Numbered from the stretch's first letter, positions 10,042 to 21,818 are shown. The stretch is DNA of 64,000 bases from Sphaerulina vaccinii (GCA_022570795.1 JAKUDP010000003.1:2542001-2606000); one strand, 5' to 3'. Notes: generated by a model not told the origin, from the sequence alone. Numbers and translations: made by a program.

Positions 10042-11551
10042 GCTCGCGTAGAGGTCGTACACGGCTTCTCGAGTGGCTGATCTGACCTTATGTACTTCAG
10101 CGGCTTATTCGGAAAGCATGCAGGCTATCAAGTCTGCACATGTTAGCAACAGATGCCGTGCAGTTTGAGAGACGGTACCTGCATACCAGATTACAAGAAG
10201 ACACTGCTGGCCCGTCGTACTCAGGCGCTCACTGCTGCTGGCGGACCATGGAAATTCCGTATACTTACGCAGACGATGTTGCAAACAGGAGAAGTTGGTC
10301 GACCTACATCTGGATCATGATTGGTAGGATTCTGCTGACTGATGGTCTGCTTCGCTTGACTGGGGTGTGTTTCGTATCATCGTATGAACACGAGATCTTT
10401 TTGCTCACTGACAACCACACCACCTTCGAAGTCCAATGCCTCCATCCTGCGCGACAGAGGAACATTATCACCAAGACTTGTTACGGACGTACATCTTGCT
10501 GTCTGCCAGTTTGCGCTCTGCATCTCATCGGCTGTACCACGGCGAGCGGGATGTACAAAATGCTTGTACAGAAGGACAAGAAACACGCGAAACATTGCGG
10601 CCGCTCCTCTCGCTGATGGCGATATGGGTATCACTCCAAGGCAAGACCATCAAGAACAGACCCTCTTCCGGCTTTGAGTGTGGCAGTCAGCCCTTTCCGA
10701 TGCCAGCAGTATGAGCAATATTTTGTTGCACGCGTGGATGTCAGATCAACCCAGCAATGCTTGGCCGCCGAGACGTCGCTTTCTTCGCAATTTCTTACGT
10801 CCGCATCTCCGCCCCATGGCCAAGCGGCACTAGTCGCTGCTGGGCTACCTGGCATGCTTACCCTCGTGGAGACCCCAGAGTAAAGAAAGCGGAGTCGATA
10901 ACGACGGACGACGAGGTTCAACTTCACAGACCTTTGCTGAGGGTGCGCCGCTGCATAAAGATGTATTGCGTGCACCCGTCGTGTTCGAGTGTACTTCGAC
11001 AACGTCTGAGACGCTCTCAATTGCTCCGGCAAGGCTCACAAGAGGCAGAATGTACTGGTCATATGTGGATGTTCAGCCGCATACCATACCGTCTTGGAAG
11101 TCCCAAGACAAGCCATAGCATGGCGCCGACCTTGTCTCAATCTTCTCGCACTCTCTGGCATATGGTAAAGCATATGGTAAACTAACTCATGGCTTTACCG
11201 CCGAGATTCTTGGTGCTGCAGCAACACTGAGCTGGGAAGCTGCTTCAGGAAATGCCTCACGTTTTCACTGGCCCTCAGCAGCTCATCGGCCATGCCGACT
11301 GCACGGAACACAATCCAGTGATCTCGGCGCATCAGTGACATCTCTACTACTAGGGTCACAAGCTCGTGAAGGGTTTGCCTAATCGTGGAGCCGTTGGTTG
11401 ACATATAATTTTGATACATCTAGCAACACCCCAAGCTAGCTTTGCTTGTTCGCCTTTTTGTGTATTGGCAAGTCTTCTTGTCTTGCTCTTGTTCGTACCT
11501 CCTACTCCTGGGCTAGCGAGGGTCTCTCGGACCTGGCAATAACCAAATACG
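10042..11551. other. Divergent intergenic stretch, no supported gene
   Basis: About 1.5 kb between the divergent P450 and MFS genes. Overlapping open frames of 60-160 codons occur on both strands around 10.1-11.2 kb. They show no domains, no consistent splicing and low-complexity, Arg/Ser/Cys-rich translations typical of non-coding sequence. It probably carries two promoters. Confidence 0.45.
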
Positions 11552-13690
11552 ATGGCAGAGGAAAAGAGCCTCGAAAAGTCTGGCCACCAAGATGGTGTCG
11601 ATGAGGTTCGCAAGCAATCCATCGTCGAATCCATCAATCTGCAAGAAATGTCGACGCTAAGTGCGTGGGCGCAGACCTCGATGCTGTGAAAGACTGCTAA
11701 CAGGCTGCAGGATCAGTAACCCTCTGGCAGACATCCCATATGCGGACCTCATGGCAGATGTCGAACAATTTGCATATGAGAAGGGTCTGAACGATCAGCT
11801 TGAACTCCTCAAGAAAGGTGCTTTGATAGCGCAGGATCCAGCCAACTTTGAGAGCCTGGAGCAGCTTGACGAGCATGAGAAAGATTTCTTACGATATGAG
11901 GCTGCGCATCGATGGCGACACCCGATCCAGCTTTACATCACGATTATCGTCTGCTCCATTGGAGCTGCGGTTCAGGGTTGGGATCAAACCGGATCAAATG
12001 TAAGTGGCGAGTCGTACAGCTCCGCGAAGAGAATTCTAACCATAATATAGGGCGCGAACTTGTCGTTTCCCCAGGAGTTTGGCATTGGCTTCGGCGAAAC
12101 TGAAGGACACCCTAGCCAGGTCCGTGACAGCTGGTTGGTAGGTGTTGTTAATGCTGGGCTATATATCGGTTCTGCGTTCATCGGCTGCTGGCTCTCGGAT
12201 CCTTGTAACTTCTATCTGGGACGCCGTGGAACGATTTTCGTCTCTGCTGTCTTCTGTCTCATCACGCCAATTGGTGGAGCTGTGTCCCAGACCTGGGAAC
12301 AGCTCTTTATCACTCGACTTCTCATGGGTATAGGAATGGGTCTGAAGGGCTCAACCGTACCCATATTCGCTGCTGAGAACTCTCCAGCTAGGATTCGAGG
12401 TGCTCTAGTCATGAGCTGGCAAATGTGGACTGCATTCGGGATCTTCTTGGGATTTTGTGCAAATCTTGCGGTGTACAGAGTCGGAGACATTGCCTGGAGA
12501 CTTCAGATCGGGTCAGCCTTTATTCCAGCTGTGCCCCTGACGCTCGGCATATACTTCTGGTACGTGCTCCTCATGAATGAAGGCACATCTGCTAATGTCT
12601 TCCAGCCCTGAGAGTCCACGTTGGTACATGAAGAAGGACCGCTACCAGAAAGCCTACAAGTCGCTGTTGAAGCTGAGATTCCACCCCTTGCAGACGGCGA
12701 GAGATCTCTACTATATCCACTGTCAGCTGAAGATCGAGGCCAGCATTGTTGGGAAGAGCAATTATGTCTCTCGATTCGTTCAACTGTTCACGATACCACG
12801 AGTTCGTCGCGCCACTCTAGCAAGTTTCGTGGTCATGATTGCGCAGCAGGTACGTTCGGTCTTCACCTTCTATTTCATGACTGTCGTGGCAAAGCTAACA
12901 TCAAGCCTTATAGATGTGCGGAATCAACATCATTGCCTTCTACAGCTCGACTGTGTTCAGACAAGCTGATGCTTCGGAACGCGACGCCCCCATCGCCTCT
13001 TTCGGCTTCGGACTGGTCAACTTTGTTTTCGCCTGGCCAGCGATCTGGACTATCGACACGTTTGGACGTCGGGCCTTGTTGCTCTTCACCTTCCCACAAA
13101 TGGCATGGACGCTCCTAGCTGCAGGTCTCTGCTTCCTCATTCCTACCTCCGCTGGCGATGCTCGACTGGGTGCTATTGCTCTGTTCATATACCTGTTTGC
13201 TGCCCTCTACTCGCCTGGAGAAGGACCTGTACCTTTCACATACTCCGCTGAAGTGTTCCCACTTTCACACAGGTACGTTCTATCGTGTCCAGTTATGTGT
13301 CAAGATGATCGCTGACATATACCAAACAGAGAGGTTGGTATGGGCTGGGCAGTCGCGACCTGTCTTTTCTGGGCAGCAGTGCTATCGATCTCGTTCCCAG
13401 CTATCCTGGCTGCGTTCACTCCAACGGGAGCATTCGGCTTCTACGCAGGTCTTAACGTTATCGCGTTCGTCATGATCTTCCTGTTCGTGCCAGAGACGAA
13501 GCAGCGCACGCTCGAGGAGTTGGACTACATATTTGCAGTCCCGGGAACACAGTTCATCCGCTACCAGACTACCAAGGCTCTGCCATGGTGGTTCAATCGC
13601 TGGATTCTGTTCCGTAAAGATGCGAAGCTTGAGTCGTTGTACACGTTCGACCAGACTATCGAGCGGGCGCAGAAGGTTGGCGTTGCCTGA
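11552..13690 (+). CDS. MFS sugar-porter family transporter
   Basis: Six exons give 625 aa: 11552-11660, 11704-11999, 12051-12559, 12606-12849, 12914-13272 and 13330-13690. The junctions restore continuous family sequence: GWDQTGSN/GANLSFPQEF, GIYFW/CPESPRWY, IAQQ/MCGINIIAFYS and FPLSHR/EVGMGWAV. The first intron boundary is the least certain; a donor at 11665 is an alternative. Sugar-porter signatures are present: LGRRGTIF after TM2, RLLMGIGMGLKGSTVP, PESPRW at the start of the central loop, DTFGRRALLL, and PETKQRTLEELDYIF at the end of TM12. The long N-terminal cytoplasmic part (about 110 residues) before the first helix is typical of the fungal hexose/H+ symporter-like subgroup. It acts at the plasma membrane; the substrate is unknown. 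Confidence 0.9.
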
Positions 13691-14266
13691 AAGTTGCAAT
13701 GCAGAGGTCGATGTGAGGAAGGAGCCCTGGTGACCAAGTACCTAGATGAAAGATGAATGTTAAAACGGAGTCACGTTGTAGAAGACAGAATGGAGAGACC
13801 TGTCTTGGTGGATCATTTCATATCTGCCAATTCTCAGTGTGAACACTCTTCTCGTGACCAGTACTGCCACGATCAGCCTGCCCACCGAGGCGCGTCGCAG
13901 AGTCTGTGATGTACTCAAAGTCTATACCCGTGATATGTTCTGTTTGTGTTCATGATTCTGCTGCAGGCGACGCGACGCGTGAAGAGAAGAGGACGGGAGC
14001 CAAGACTTCGACCGAATATCGGCGTCGTCGGGTTGCTGCATCGTGCCTTCTGTCCTCAACCCGCTCTTCACGTGGTCTTCAGACAATCATTTCGAGTCGT
14101 ACCCTTTTCTGTACGCACGCAATCGTTATCCATCTCACAACGCAGTTTTCGACGTATACTTCAAGTCTCGACTTCGCGCCGCAAGGTTTAGGTCCGATCC
14201 TGCTACTCCCACACAAGAAATGTCGGGCAAGAGATGACGGCAATCGTGAATCTCAATCGCTGAGAT
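13691..14266. other. Intergenic stretch upstream of the karyopherin gene
   Basis: About 580 bp between the MFS and karyopherin genes, transcribed in the same direction. Short open frames around 13.9-14.2 kb have no recognisable content. Presumed 3' UTR plus promoter. Confidence 0.45.
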
Positions 14267-17200
14267 ATGAACGCCAACAGCGCGGTCAGTGCTCCAAAGA
14301 GCCTGGAGGAAGTAGAGCAAGTACGTGGCGCATCGAGTTTGAGAAGTGGCTCGAATGTTTTCATTACTGATTACAACCACAGCTCGTCAAACGTCTCTAC
14401 CAACCAGGCTCGCCAAAGCTCATCCAACAAATCGACGAACAGATCAAGCTACTACAGCATTCACCAGAAGGATGGCAACTTGCAGATGGTCTACTCGCCT
14501 CACAAGAGCCGAACGTGCGCTTTATTGCAGCTTTGACATTTCAAGTCAAGCTCAACAATGATGGGTCAGTCTTTCGACCCTGAGATGAGCCTTCATTGGT
14601 GAGACTCTCCGCTCATGCTGTGTAACAGGGCTAAGCTTGATGCTGCGACTGCGCAGGCTATTCTCGCAAGAATAGTGTCTTGGACTGTGTGTTCCGCCCT
14701 CTACTCTCCATATCACAGCTTCGAGAAGACGATATCATAGGGGTATGCCCAGCTGACTCTTTGCAGGTCAGACTAGATCGTGCTGGAGAAGGTCCTTTGG
14801 TGCGAAAGAAGCTGTGCGCTGCACTGGGAACGTATTTCCTGCAGTCCTCAGAGCCGTGGCCACGACCGCTGCTTCACCTTGCAGCGTCACTTGCGCATGG
14901 AGATGTTGTTGCCGAAGTATGTACGGCGCAGGTTCTTATTGGCAGCACGCACTGACTTGTGGTAGGACCAACTCTCACTATCCCACGATGCGATCGATCA
15001 ATATCTGGTCGCCCTTGGGGATACGCAGATCATTTCTCTGTTGTGGCTGTCAGGCCAGCTAGCCACTGATGGCGCTAGAGTGGACAGCACTAACCAGACG
15101 TCCGATCGAGTGCACAAGCAAATGCAACTACTTGTGCGGGATGCGAGCACCCTCATCGAACATGCCATTCGCAGGCCAGCATCACAAATCTCCTCGAGTG
15201 TGAAGAGGGAGTGCCTGGTATGCTTCCTCAACTGGGTCAACTATGCGCAGCCCATGTGGCCCAAGAATCCGGAAGCACTGGAGTACCTCCGCCGCCTGGT
15301 GCCCAGCCTATCGATGCTGCTCATGGATCCACTACTAGAGCACGAGGCGATGGACATCTTCCGTGACGTCCTGGAAAGCTACACCACGTTCTTCCAGCCA
15401 CCGCATATGAAGGTCCTGGCCGAAATCATCTCCAATAACATACGTCCGCGAATGTTGCAATCGCTACATCACCAAGAGCCTGAAGTGATATCAGTGGCCC
15501 AATTTGTTATCGCATATGGCATAGCCAATATACAGCAGATCGTCGAGGAGCCAGACAACGAGATTATGTCCAAAGCCCCTCTGTCGCTCATCATGGCCAT
15601 CCTGGAAGCTCCCGGCTACCCAGGCGACGATGACGAAGTGTCCTTGCACAGCATTGAATTCTGGAACACTTACGTCGAGTACGTCAATGAGGAAACATAT
15701 TCTAGTGCTGACATCAAAACTCCGCTGCATTGGGTATCATCTGCAAGATCGACGTGTATGTCACTCACACGGCTCCTGTGGCAGAAGATGCGAACGCCAG
15801 ATGCGGAGACGGCGAATGAGTGGACTGAAGCCGAATCTGAAGGCTTCAAAGAGTTTCGAATGGACGCTTCCGATCTCATGCTGACAACCTACGTCTTCCT
15901 CGGAGTCGAGATGTTGCAGTCACTGGTCACCATAGTCCTGAGCACCCTGGAACATAAGCAGTGGCAGGAACTCGAGGCTGCCTTGTTCGCCATCAACAAT
16001 CTCGCCGACAACGTGCTGGAAAATCAAGTCGCCGAAGGCACCCTCACTCCAGTCTTTCGATCGTCGCTGTATCGAGTTATCGGAGACTTCAGCCAGGACT
16101 TGCCCACTCAAGCGCGACGGACTGCCGTCGACACGCTGGGCCAATACGGAGCTTACATAGAGCGCCATGCCGAGTTCTTGCCTGATACACTAAGATTCCT
16201 GTTCGCATCACTGGAGAACCTCGGGCTTTACCTGACTGCCGCGAAATCTATTGCTGCATTGTGCTCGACATGTCGTGCAAGCTTGACGGGCGAACTGGAT
16301 GGCTTCCTAGCACAGTACAACAATTTTGCGCAAAGTGAAACTAGTGAGCCGTATACCAACGAAAAGGTCATCGGAGCCATTGCCGCCATCGTACAGGCAG
16401 TGAAGCCAGAAAGCGCAAAGGTTAGGCCCCTCTCTGCATTGCTGGACATCGTCGAGGGGCAACTGGCAACAGCGCGAACGGCACCGAATGCTGAGTTGGT
16501 CGAAATCTGGGGCGTTTCAGCCATCGAGTGCCTCGCGGCGGTCGGGAAGAACATGCAAACAGAAGACGACTCACCGATTGATCTCGTTGATGACAACACT
16601 GCACCGGTTGACAAGAAAAGCTTCTGGCAGACTGCGGAAGGTAGGTGGTGCTCTGCAGCTTTTCCGAAATGTTAGCTGACTTTACACAGGACAAGCAATG
16701 CAACAACGCATTCTGAGCATATGCCAGAGTGCCTTGCAGCTACTACCGCACAACGGCGAGGTAGTCGAAGGCGTCTGCAACGTGTTCAGAAGCGGATTCG
16801 TTGAGAATGAACCTGGCCCATTCGTCTTCGCACCCAGCTGGACTATTGCCTTCCTCGAGCAGTGCACACCTAGCACGCCGAACCTCGAAGCAGTGCTGGC
16901 TATGATATGCACCCTGGTCCAACAGTACTCACGATCCAACCATCCACGCATCGACGACGAAGTCACCAAAACCTATCGGAAAGTCGTGTCACTCGTCCAA
17001 CTCGTAGGCGAGCCAAATCGAGATCCAGGTGTTGCCCAAAGCTGCATAGACGTTTTCCAAAGAATGAATGGACGTTACACGAATGTCCTCATGGACACGG
17101 CTGGCAACGGAGACATGGTTGCTCTCATCCTCGATTTCTCCCTCAAAGCTCTGGATGGTACAGACCCTATGCCAAAGCGTGCAGCATGCAGCTTCTGGAG

Positions 17201-17582
17201 CCGCCTGGTCAAGCCAGAAGATCAGCCTACCGATGAGGTTGTGCATAGCCGCCTGGCACAAGTGGTTGCAGCCTATGGTCCCATGCTCGCTCAAGCATTG
17301 ATGAACCAGATTTGCGGCAAAGGGCAAAGGTCTGAACTCGAACAGCTCTGTGAGCCTCTCAAGGCTCTTCTCTCTACTCAGCCGCGATCCAAGCAATGGA
17401 TAGAGACCGCTCTCGCAAACAAACCTGCACTGCCCGCCATCAGTGAGCATGTTGCAGACAGTGAGAGGAGTCGATTCGTGGCCCAGCTCTCCGCTGCTCG
17501 AGGCGACACGCGCAAGACACGCGAGACTGTCAGACACTTCTATGCCACTTGCCGTGGTACGGTGGCCAGCTACAGCGCATAG
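14267..17582 (+). CDS. Importin-beta family karyopherin, importin-13/Kap122-like
   Basis: Six exons give 1003 aa: 14267-14320, 14383-14564, 14629-14686, 14767-14916, 14966-16640 and 16690-17582. The short first four exons are supported by phase and by uninterrupted helical sequence (EEVEQ/LVKRLY, KLNNDG/AKLDAATA, IVSWT/VRLDRAGEG, GDVVAE/DQLSLSHD, WQTAEG/QAMQQRIL). An N-terminal importin-beta-like repeat contains RFIAALTFQVKL, the usual position of the Ran-binding domain. The rest is HEAT-like alpha-helical repeats. The C-terminus GDTRKTRETVRHFYATCRGT resembles the end of importin-13/Kap122-type proteins. The role is Ran-dependent carriage of cargo through the nuclear pore. The family assignment is by overall pattern; a neighbouring karyopherin class such as exportin-T or transportin-SR is possible. 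Confidence 0.82.
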
Positions 17583-17807
17583 ATTTGACTTTTCGACGTC
17601 TCAGATTGCTCTCACAATGCACTCGAGCTCTGCGCGCCCAGTCCTACATAGGGCACATGATGCGGAGGCCATCCCGCTTGGTGAAAAATAGCTCAAGATA
17701 TCATTATCCAGCGCGAAAACTGTTCACGCGTACCTCCTATCGGGTATCTCTTCTATGCTTGTAATCGTCATGACCATCCGAAACGCCATACCAATGTCCA
17801 TCCTCGC

Positions 17808-18457
17808 TCAAAATATCCCCATCTTCCCACCCCACCCATCCTGTTCCCCTCCTGCTACACTCCCCGTCTTAATCTTCAAATCATACGGAAAAGGATTACT
17901 CTCCGCCGTCGTAATCGGGGGAATATGTTCCCTCTGCGAATTAACAATCTGCACAACCTGCCCCGCAGCTTTCTCCAGACTCCTCCCCATGAGTACCCTA
18001 TTCCTGGCAGCTTCAGGCTCAGATCTCGCACTCGTGACTGTAACTCCAACAATCCATGTTTCCCATGGTGTTTCCTCGTCAGGCTTTTGTATGAACCATG
18101 TACGACGACGTTTGCGTTCGAGGAATTGGAGTGTGATATGTGCGTGAGTTGGTCGGGAGGGTGAGGGAGGGGTGGAGTCTAGTTGGCGGAGGAGAGAGGT
18201 ACAGCGAGATTCGATTAGAGTGTCGATGTCGTCTTCTGTTACGAAGGGGAGAGTTAGGTCGAGGATTTCGTGGGTTGCTGGGTGGAGAGGGGTGAAGTAG
18301 CGGTGGAAGAAGATTGTGTGGAGGACGCCTGAACACTTGCGTATTAGTGGTATGTCAGGACAGTAGGTGCATTGTGTATACCTTTGACTACGTCCTTCAC
18401 GTTGGAGCGATCTGCTGTGATGTCGAGTCTGTACTCTGGCGTCCTTCGCGGTTCCAT
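17808..18457 (-). CDS. atg101: Autophagy-related protein Atg101 (HORMA domain)
   Basis: Two exons, 18382-18457 and 17808-18328, give 198 aa. The intron (18329-18381, 53 nt) joins DVVKG to VLHTIFFHRYF. The sequence GVLHTIFFHRYFTPLHP followed by LDLTLPFV and DTLIESR (residues about 26-67) is the conserved N-terminal half of Atg101. PWETW at about 113-117 is in the position of the WF finger, the exposed loop that recruits downstream autophagy factors. Atg101 pairs with Atg13 in the Atg1 kinase complex at the phagophore assembly site. It is present in most filamentous fungi and absent from budding yeast, where Atg31/Atg29 replace it. The gene is divergent from Rmp1, with about 410 bp between the starts. 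Confidence 0.93.
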
Positions 18458-18868
18458 GGTGAGGTGCTTTGATGCGGTATGCTGCTTCTGCAGCAGTGAG
18501 GACGTCTAGGACATCTCTGAGGCTTCGGATTGACAAAAACCGGTCTTATCGGCCGAGAGATATGTCGTTGCTGGTGATGATCACGAGTGCATACGGGTCG
18601 ATGATGGAGGTGGGCGGATCTGCCCCACTTCGAGATCGACCAAGGCGGACCTCAAGAAATACTTTCCCTTTCATTGGAAGAATAACATCAACTCTTCACT
18701 GTCGCGCTAACTCCTTCGGTCCTGGCTGTAACGATGGAGAAAGTGCCATAGAATGGTGTTGTAACACAAGAAGCGCGGAGTAGATCGTGACGAGTCGCCA
18801 CAACGTCCGGCGCAAACTCCTTTCCTCTCCCATACAGGAACAGGTCAAGGACCAACCTATAACTCAAG
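18458..18868. promoter_or_regulatory. Bidirectional promoter of Atg101 and Rmp1
   Basis: The 411 bp between the two divergent start codons must contain both core promoters. Open frames crossing it are short and inconsistent. I cannot pick out a specific TATA box or factor site with confidence. Confidence 0.5.
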
Positions 18869-19621
18869 ATGTATCGACCAAAAGCCGACAAGGGTACGGT
18901 TGGTATGATATCACAAGAAGAGTTCGACCTCTCTCAAGAAAAGGTCTCCGAACTTCAACACCTCTCGAATCTACTCCATCTCTTCCAAACTCGGAACAAA
19001 AACCAGCACCACCACTCTATCTGGTATCGCCACTTTGACATCTTCAGACGTCATCTACATAAACTACTACAAGAACTATCCACGCTCAACACCGTACCCA
19101 CAACTCACGCTGCAAAGGCCAAGAAGAAGCTCTCTGATCCCATCTTGATCACCAGGATCCGAGCGAGATTAAACCACTGGAGAGATATCCTTGTCATGAA
19201 ATGGCAACATGCTTTCTCGCAGCTCATCGCGGATCAGAGATTCAGTGTATTGGGATTGTTCTTGATGGCGACGTTGGCGGAAGTGTGTCAAATTGTGGGC
19301 ATTACGGCGGAGTTGGAGGAGATGGGTCAAGAGGAGGTGCAAAGGGCTATCGAAGCTTTTGGGAGAGAAGAGTGGGGTGGAGAAGCGCAGAGAGGCGAGG
19401 ATGAGAGGGTTGAGGATGCTGGGCAGGTTATCTCGAGAGAAGAAGAGGTTGAAGTGGCGGTGCTAGTACCGAAGACAGAAGATGTCCCGGGCAGTGATTT
19501 GCTGCCTGCGAAGGTCGCTGAGAAGATTCGGAAGTGTTCATCTGAGGCGACTAATGATACCAAGAAGAAAAATAAACGTAAGAAGGTTGGCGGAGATGCT
19601 ATTGATGATATCTTTGGCTGA
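18869..19621 (+). CDS. rmp1: RNase MRP subunit Rmp1-like protein
   Basis: Single exon, 250 aa. Residues about 30-60 read NLLHLFQTRNKNQHHHSIWYRHFDIFRR in segments. The arrangement TRNKNQH...W...FxxxRRxL is the hallmark of the Rmp1 RNA-binding helical domain, which continues through the WRDILVMKWQHAFSQLIAD and FSVLGLFLMATLAEV helices to about residue 150. The C-terminal 90 residues are acidic and then lysine-rich, ending KKKNKRKKVGGDAIDDIFG, a nuclear basic tail seen in other fungal members. Rmp1 is specific to RNase MRP, the RNP that cuts pre-rRNA at site A3. The basic tail and length fit, and the assignment is fairly strong. No intron is needed. Confidence 0.85.
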   Translation: MYRPKADKGTVGMISQEEFDLSQEKVSELQHLSNLLHLFQTRNKNQHHHSIWYRHFDIFRRHLHKLLQELSTLNTVPTTHAAKAKKKLSDPILITRIRARLNHWRDILVMKWQHAFSQLIADQRFSVLGLFLMATLAEVCQIVGITAELEEMGQEEVQRAIEAFGREEWGGEAQRGEDERVEDAGQVISREEEVEVAVLVPKTEDVPGSDLLPAKVAEKIRKCSSEATNDTKKKNKRKKVGGDAIDDIFG

Positions 19622-20058
19622 CAAGACCGTTTGCTTCTATCGCTATATACCTTGTACAACTACAACCATCACGAACGGCAGCTCAGTGGACGTTGCAGCT
19701 GGTCAAGATGGCCGAAACTCCTATCAATGGATATTTGGTGCTGGCGGTGGACCTTGGTCACCAGGATTTGGAGGCTGAAAAGACAGGATATCTCTGCCGA
19801 ATAGCTTAACAACCACGCGCGTGTGCGTGCGACTGTAGTAGCCACAGATATTCCCTGCAGAGTGGAGATACATTTCCCCGTCTGGGGTGAGGTGAGTAGA
19901 TTCCCATTGTCCTTAACTCACCGCTTTTTAGTCTCATCGTGACATCGCTGCTTCGCAGCTGCCACATGTCCAGTACCTAGTTTTGAGCAAACTCTCGTGT
20001 ATGAATCATATCTGATGAGCAGTCATATAGTAACAGAGTTGCAACTCTTGCATCGTAC
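19622..20058. other. Intergenic stretch between Rmp1 and the tRNA
   Basis: About 440 bp without a coding frame that I can support. It holds the Rmp1 3' UTR and the upstream region of the tRNA gene. Confidence 0.5.
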
Positions 20059-20155
20059 CGCTTTGTGGCTCAGTTGGTTAGAGCGTCCGGCTCATAGTCG
20101 TGCATAGCATTCAGTTGTGACCTGAAGATCGAGAGTTCGACCCTCTCCAAGGCGA
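20059..20155 (+). tRNA. tRNA-Met(CAT), intron-containing
   Basis: A full cloverleaf can be folded. The acceptor arm is CGCTTTG (20059-20065) with CAAGGCG (20148-20154) and discriminator A. The D arm is GCTC/GAGC. The anticodon stem is TCCGG with CCTGA, around the loop CTCATA. The T arm is GAGAG-TTCGACC-CTCTC (20131-20147). A 23-nt intron (about 20097-20119) follows the nucleotide 3' of the CAT anticodon, the canonical position. The B box GGTTCGA-like motif is intact (AGTTCGACCCT). One base pair of the anticodon stem (C29-T41) is mismatched. The lack of iMet hallmarks makes it an elongator tRNA. A run of six T follows at once. Confidence 0.85.
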
Positions 20156-20160
20156 GTTCC

Positions 20161-20166
20161 TTTTTT
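20161..20166 (+). terminator. RNA polymerase III terminator (T6)
   Basis: Six consecutive T residues start six bases after the discriminator of the tRNA-Met gene, the normal Pol III stop signal. Confidence 0.8.
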
Positions 20167-20554
20167 GCGTTTTCAGGTTTCTTGGTCGGTTTCGCGGACT
20201 TCTTGACTTGTTCGCAGGCTCGAGCAGTATCATCGTGGACTTGGGCGAGTAGGAAGTCTTTTTGCTGCATGTGTATGCCTATGCTATGTGAGTAGCCATA
20301 TCAGATGCACCTCCCACCCGCGAGCACCTTCCTCGCGAGCCACCCTCTGGGTGTGCCGCGACCACTACCGCCACCGCGCATAGCGCACCCATTTCCTCCT
20401 CGCCCTCCGGCCGCGCTGAGGGAGCGACAGACAGCCCGGGATGGGTTTGGCGCACCGATCCCAGAGAGCGTCGCCGTGTCCAGAAACTTCCCGCAACGAC
20501 GTGGTAAGCTTCATGAGCAGTTCGCCTGAATATGGCTATCAGGCCGAGTCCCGA

Positions 20555-21421
20555 TCAAAGTCGACCTTGATCTCCAGCATAGCCCATACCTGTCCGCCAC
20601 CACTCTAGGACTCCACGGGCATGCATGTGGGAGGCAAAGTCCTTGACAGACTCAACCTCCTGCAGCCCTTTGACGGCCCGATCTTGGCCGAGATGCTCGC
20701 TCTCAACTTGCACTGCAGAGGGTCGTGCAGCGAGCTGAAAATCCTTATAGCGGAGACGCTGTAGACAAACATCTGTAAGCATGCCAGAAACGGCAAGATG
20801 TGCGACGATGAAATGCTGACAACGATGAAGACTGCTGACATACCTGAACTGCGGCCACCCACGAGGCGACACCGCTCTTATCACCTTCCACATACATGAT
20901 GCCAGGCGGCCCGCCGTAATGGATCAAGGCATAGACATCCTCAGCTGATGCACTCTGGCGGAGTTTGGCCACTTTCTTCCGTGAAGTGATGTGGTGGGTG
21001 CGAATCAGTGCGTGCCATGCTCGGCCGCTGCTGGCGCTTGTCATACGGGTTGAGGCTGTCTTCGTGTCCACTGGCGGCCGCTTGAGTACGACATTGAAGC
21101 CTGTTGATTGCACTGTAGAAGAGCTGGAGGTCGCGGTGATGAGGTGCGCACGGCAGTCGAAGACTTCTGGCATTTGGTAGTCGATTTGTGGCCACCAACC
21201 TGAACACGAACACGAAACGCGAAGCGCCCACTCAACAGCATTAAACATCATCACATTCTGGATCCTCACTAACCAGGCCGCCTCGCATCAGCTGAGATCC
21301 TCCAGATGCCGCCCCTTTCAAGACCATGAGCTCTCCAGCTCGCAACTCAAGCTGGGCACACGAAGAGGCCTTCTGTCAGAGAGACTTGAGAGATGGGAAG
21401 CCTGAGATCAGCGTTCGCCAT
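20555..21421 (-). CDS. Conserved-looking hypothetical protein; N-terminus unresolved
   Basis: Three exons are supported on the minus strand: about 21270-21351, 20844-21199 and 20555-20758. Introns at 21200-21269 (GTGAGG...CAG) and 20759-20843 (GTATGT...CAG) join RGGLVS to WWPQIDYQMP and AAVQ to RLRYKDFQL. The middle exon holds ALIHYGGPPGIMYVEGDKS and SWVAAVQ, followed by LRYKDF. This order resembles the C-terminal part of RWD/Prp3-C-like (DUF1115) proteins, but the match is weak. The start is a problem. An ATG at 21421 opens a frame (MANADLRLPISQ) that could be joined only by a 34-nt intron or a one-base shift. The alternative is an internal ATG at 21327. There is no signal peptide or membrane helix. 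The 20305-20554 region just downstream contains nothing I can support. Confidence 0.55.
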
Positions 21422-21728
21422 TCCCAGCGTGTTAAGTCACCGCTGTGTCGCGGAGATACCGCATGCTCGTTCAATTCGTGCAAGAGGGTGATGCGGCCGA
21501 AGGACACCGCACCTCAAAGGTAGGTGATCCTTCGGGCGTCGTTAATCTGGCCGTTTACCATGTTTCATGAACCTGCAGGAAGCACAATGACCCTGAAGCC
21601 CTATAGGCCTAATACAGGCCCACATCATGGCGTGGTCACTCAGCTGTTATGCCGTTGGACTAATGCAGAGAGGACGGCCTTAAGCTCGTAGGGCGGATGC
21701 TACCTATATCCATAGGATACTTTGGACG

Positions 21729-21734
21729 TATAAG
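21729..21734 (+). promoter_or_regulatory. TATA-like box upstream of the aldehyde dehydrogenase
   Basis: TATAAG lies 85 bp upstream of the ATG at 21819, in a stretch otherwise of mixed composition and followed by the CT/CA-rich leader typical of fungal promoters. The distance suits a TATA box with a short leader. The evidence is positional only. Confidence 0.4.
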
Positions 21735-21818
21735 TATCTATGGTTGCGACTCCTCCCTGACCTCAGCTAACATACCACAACTATACCGACACTTGAAGTT
21801 CTCACATTACCAAGCAAG

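Noticed and set aside
20305..20529. 74-codon Pro/Arg-rich frame downstream of the tRNA
   Set aside because: Low-complexity Pro-rich translation without recognisable content; could be a small gene, but nothing supports it.
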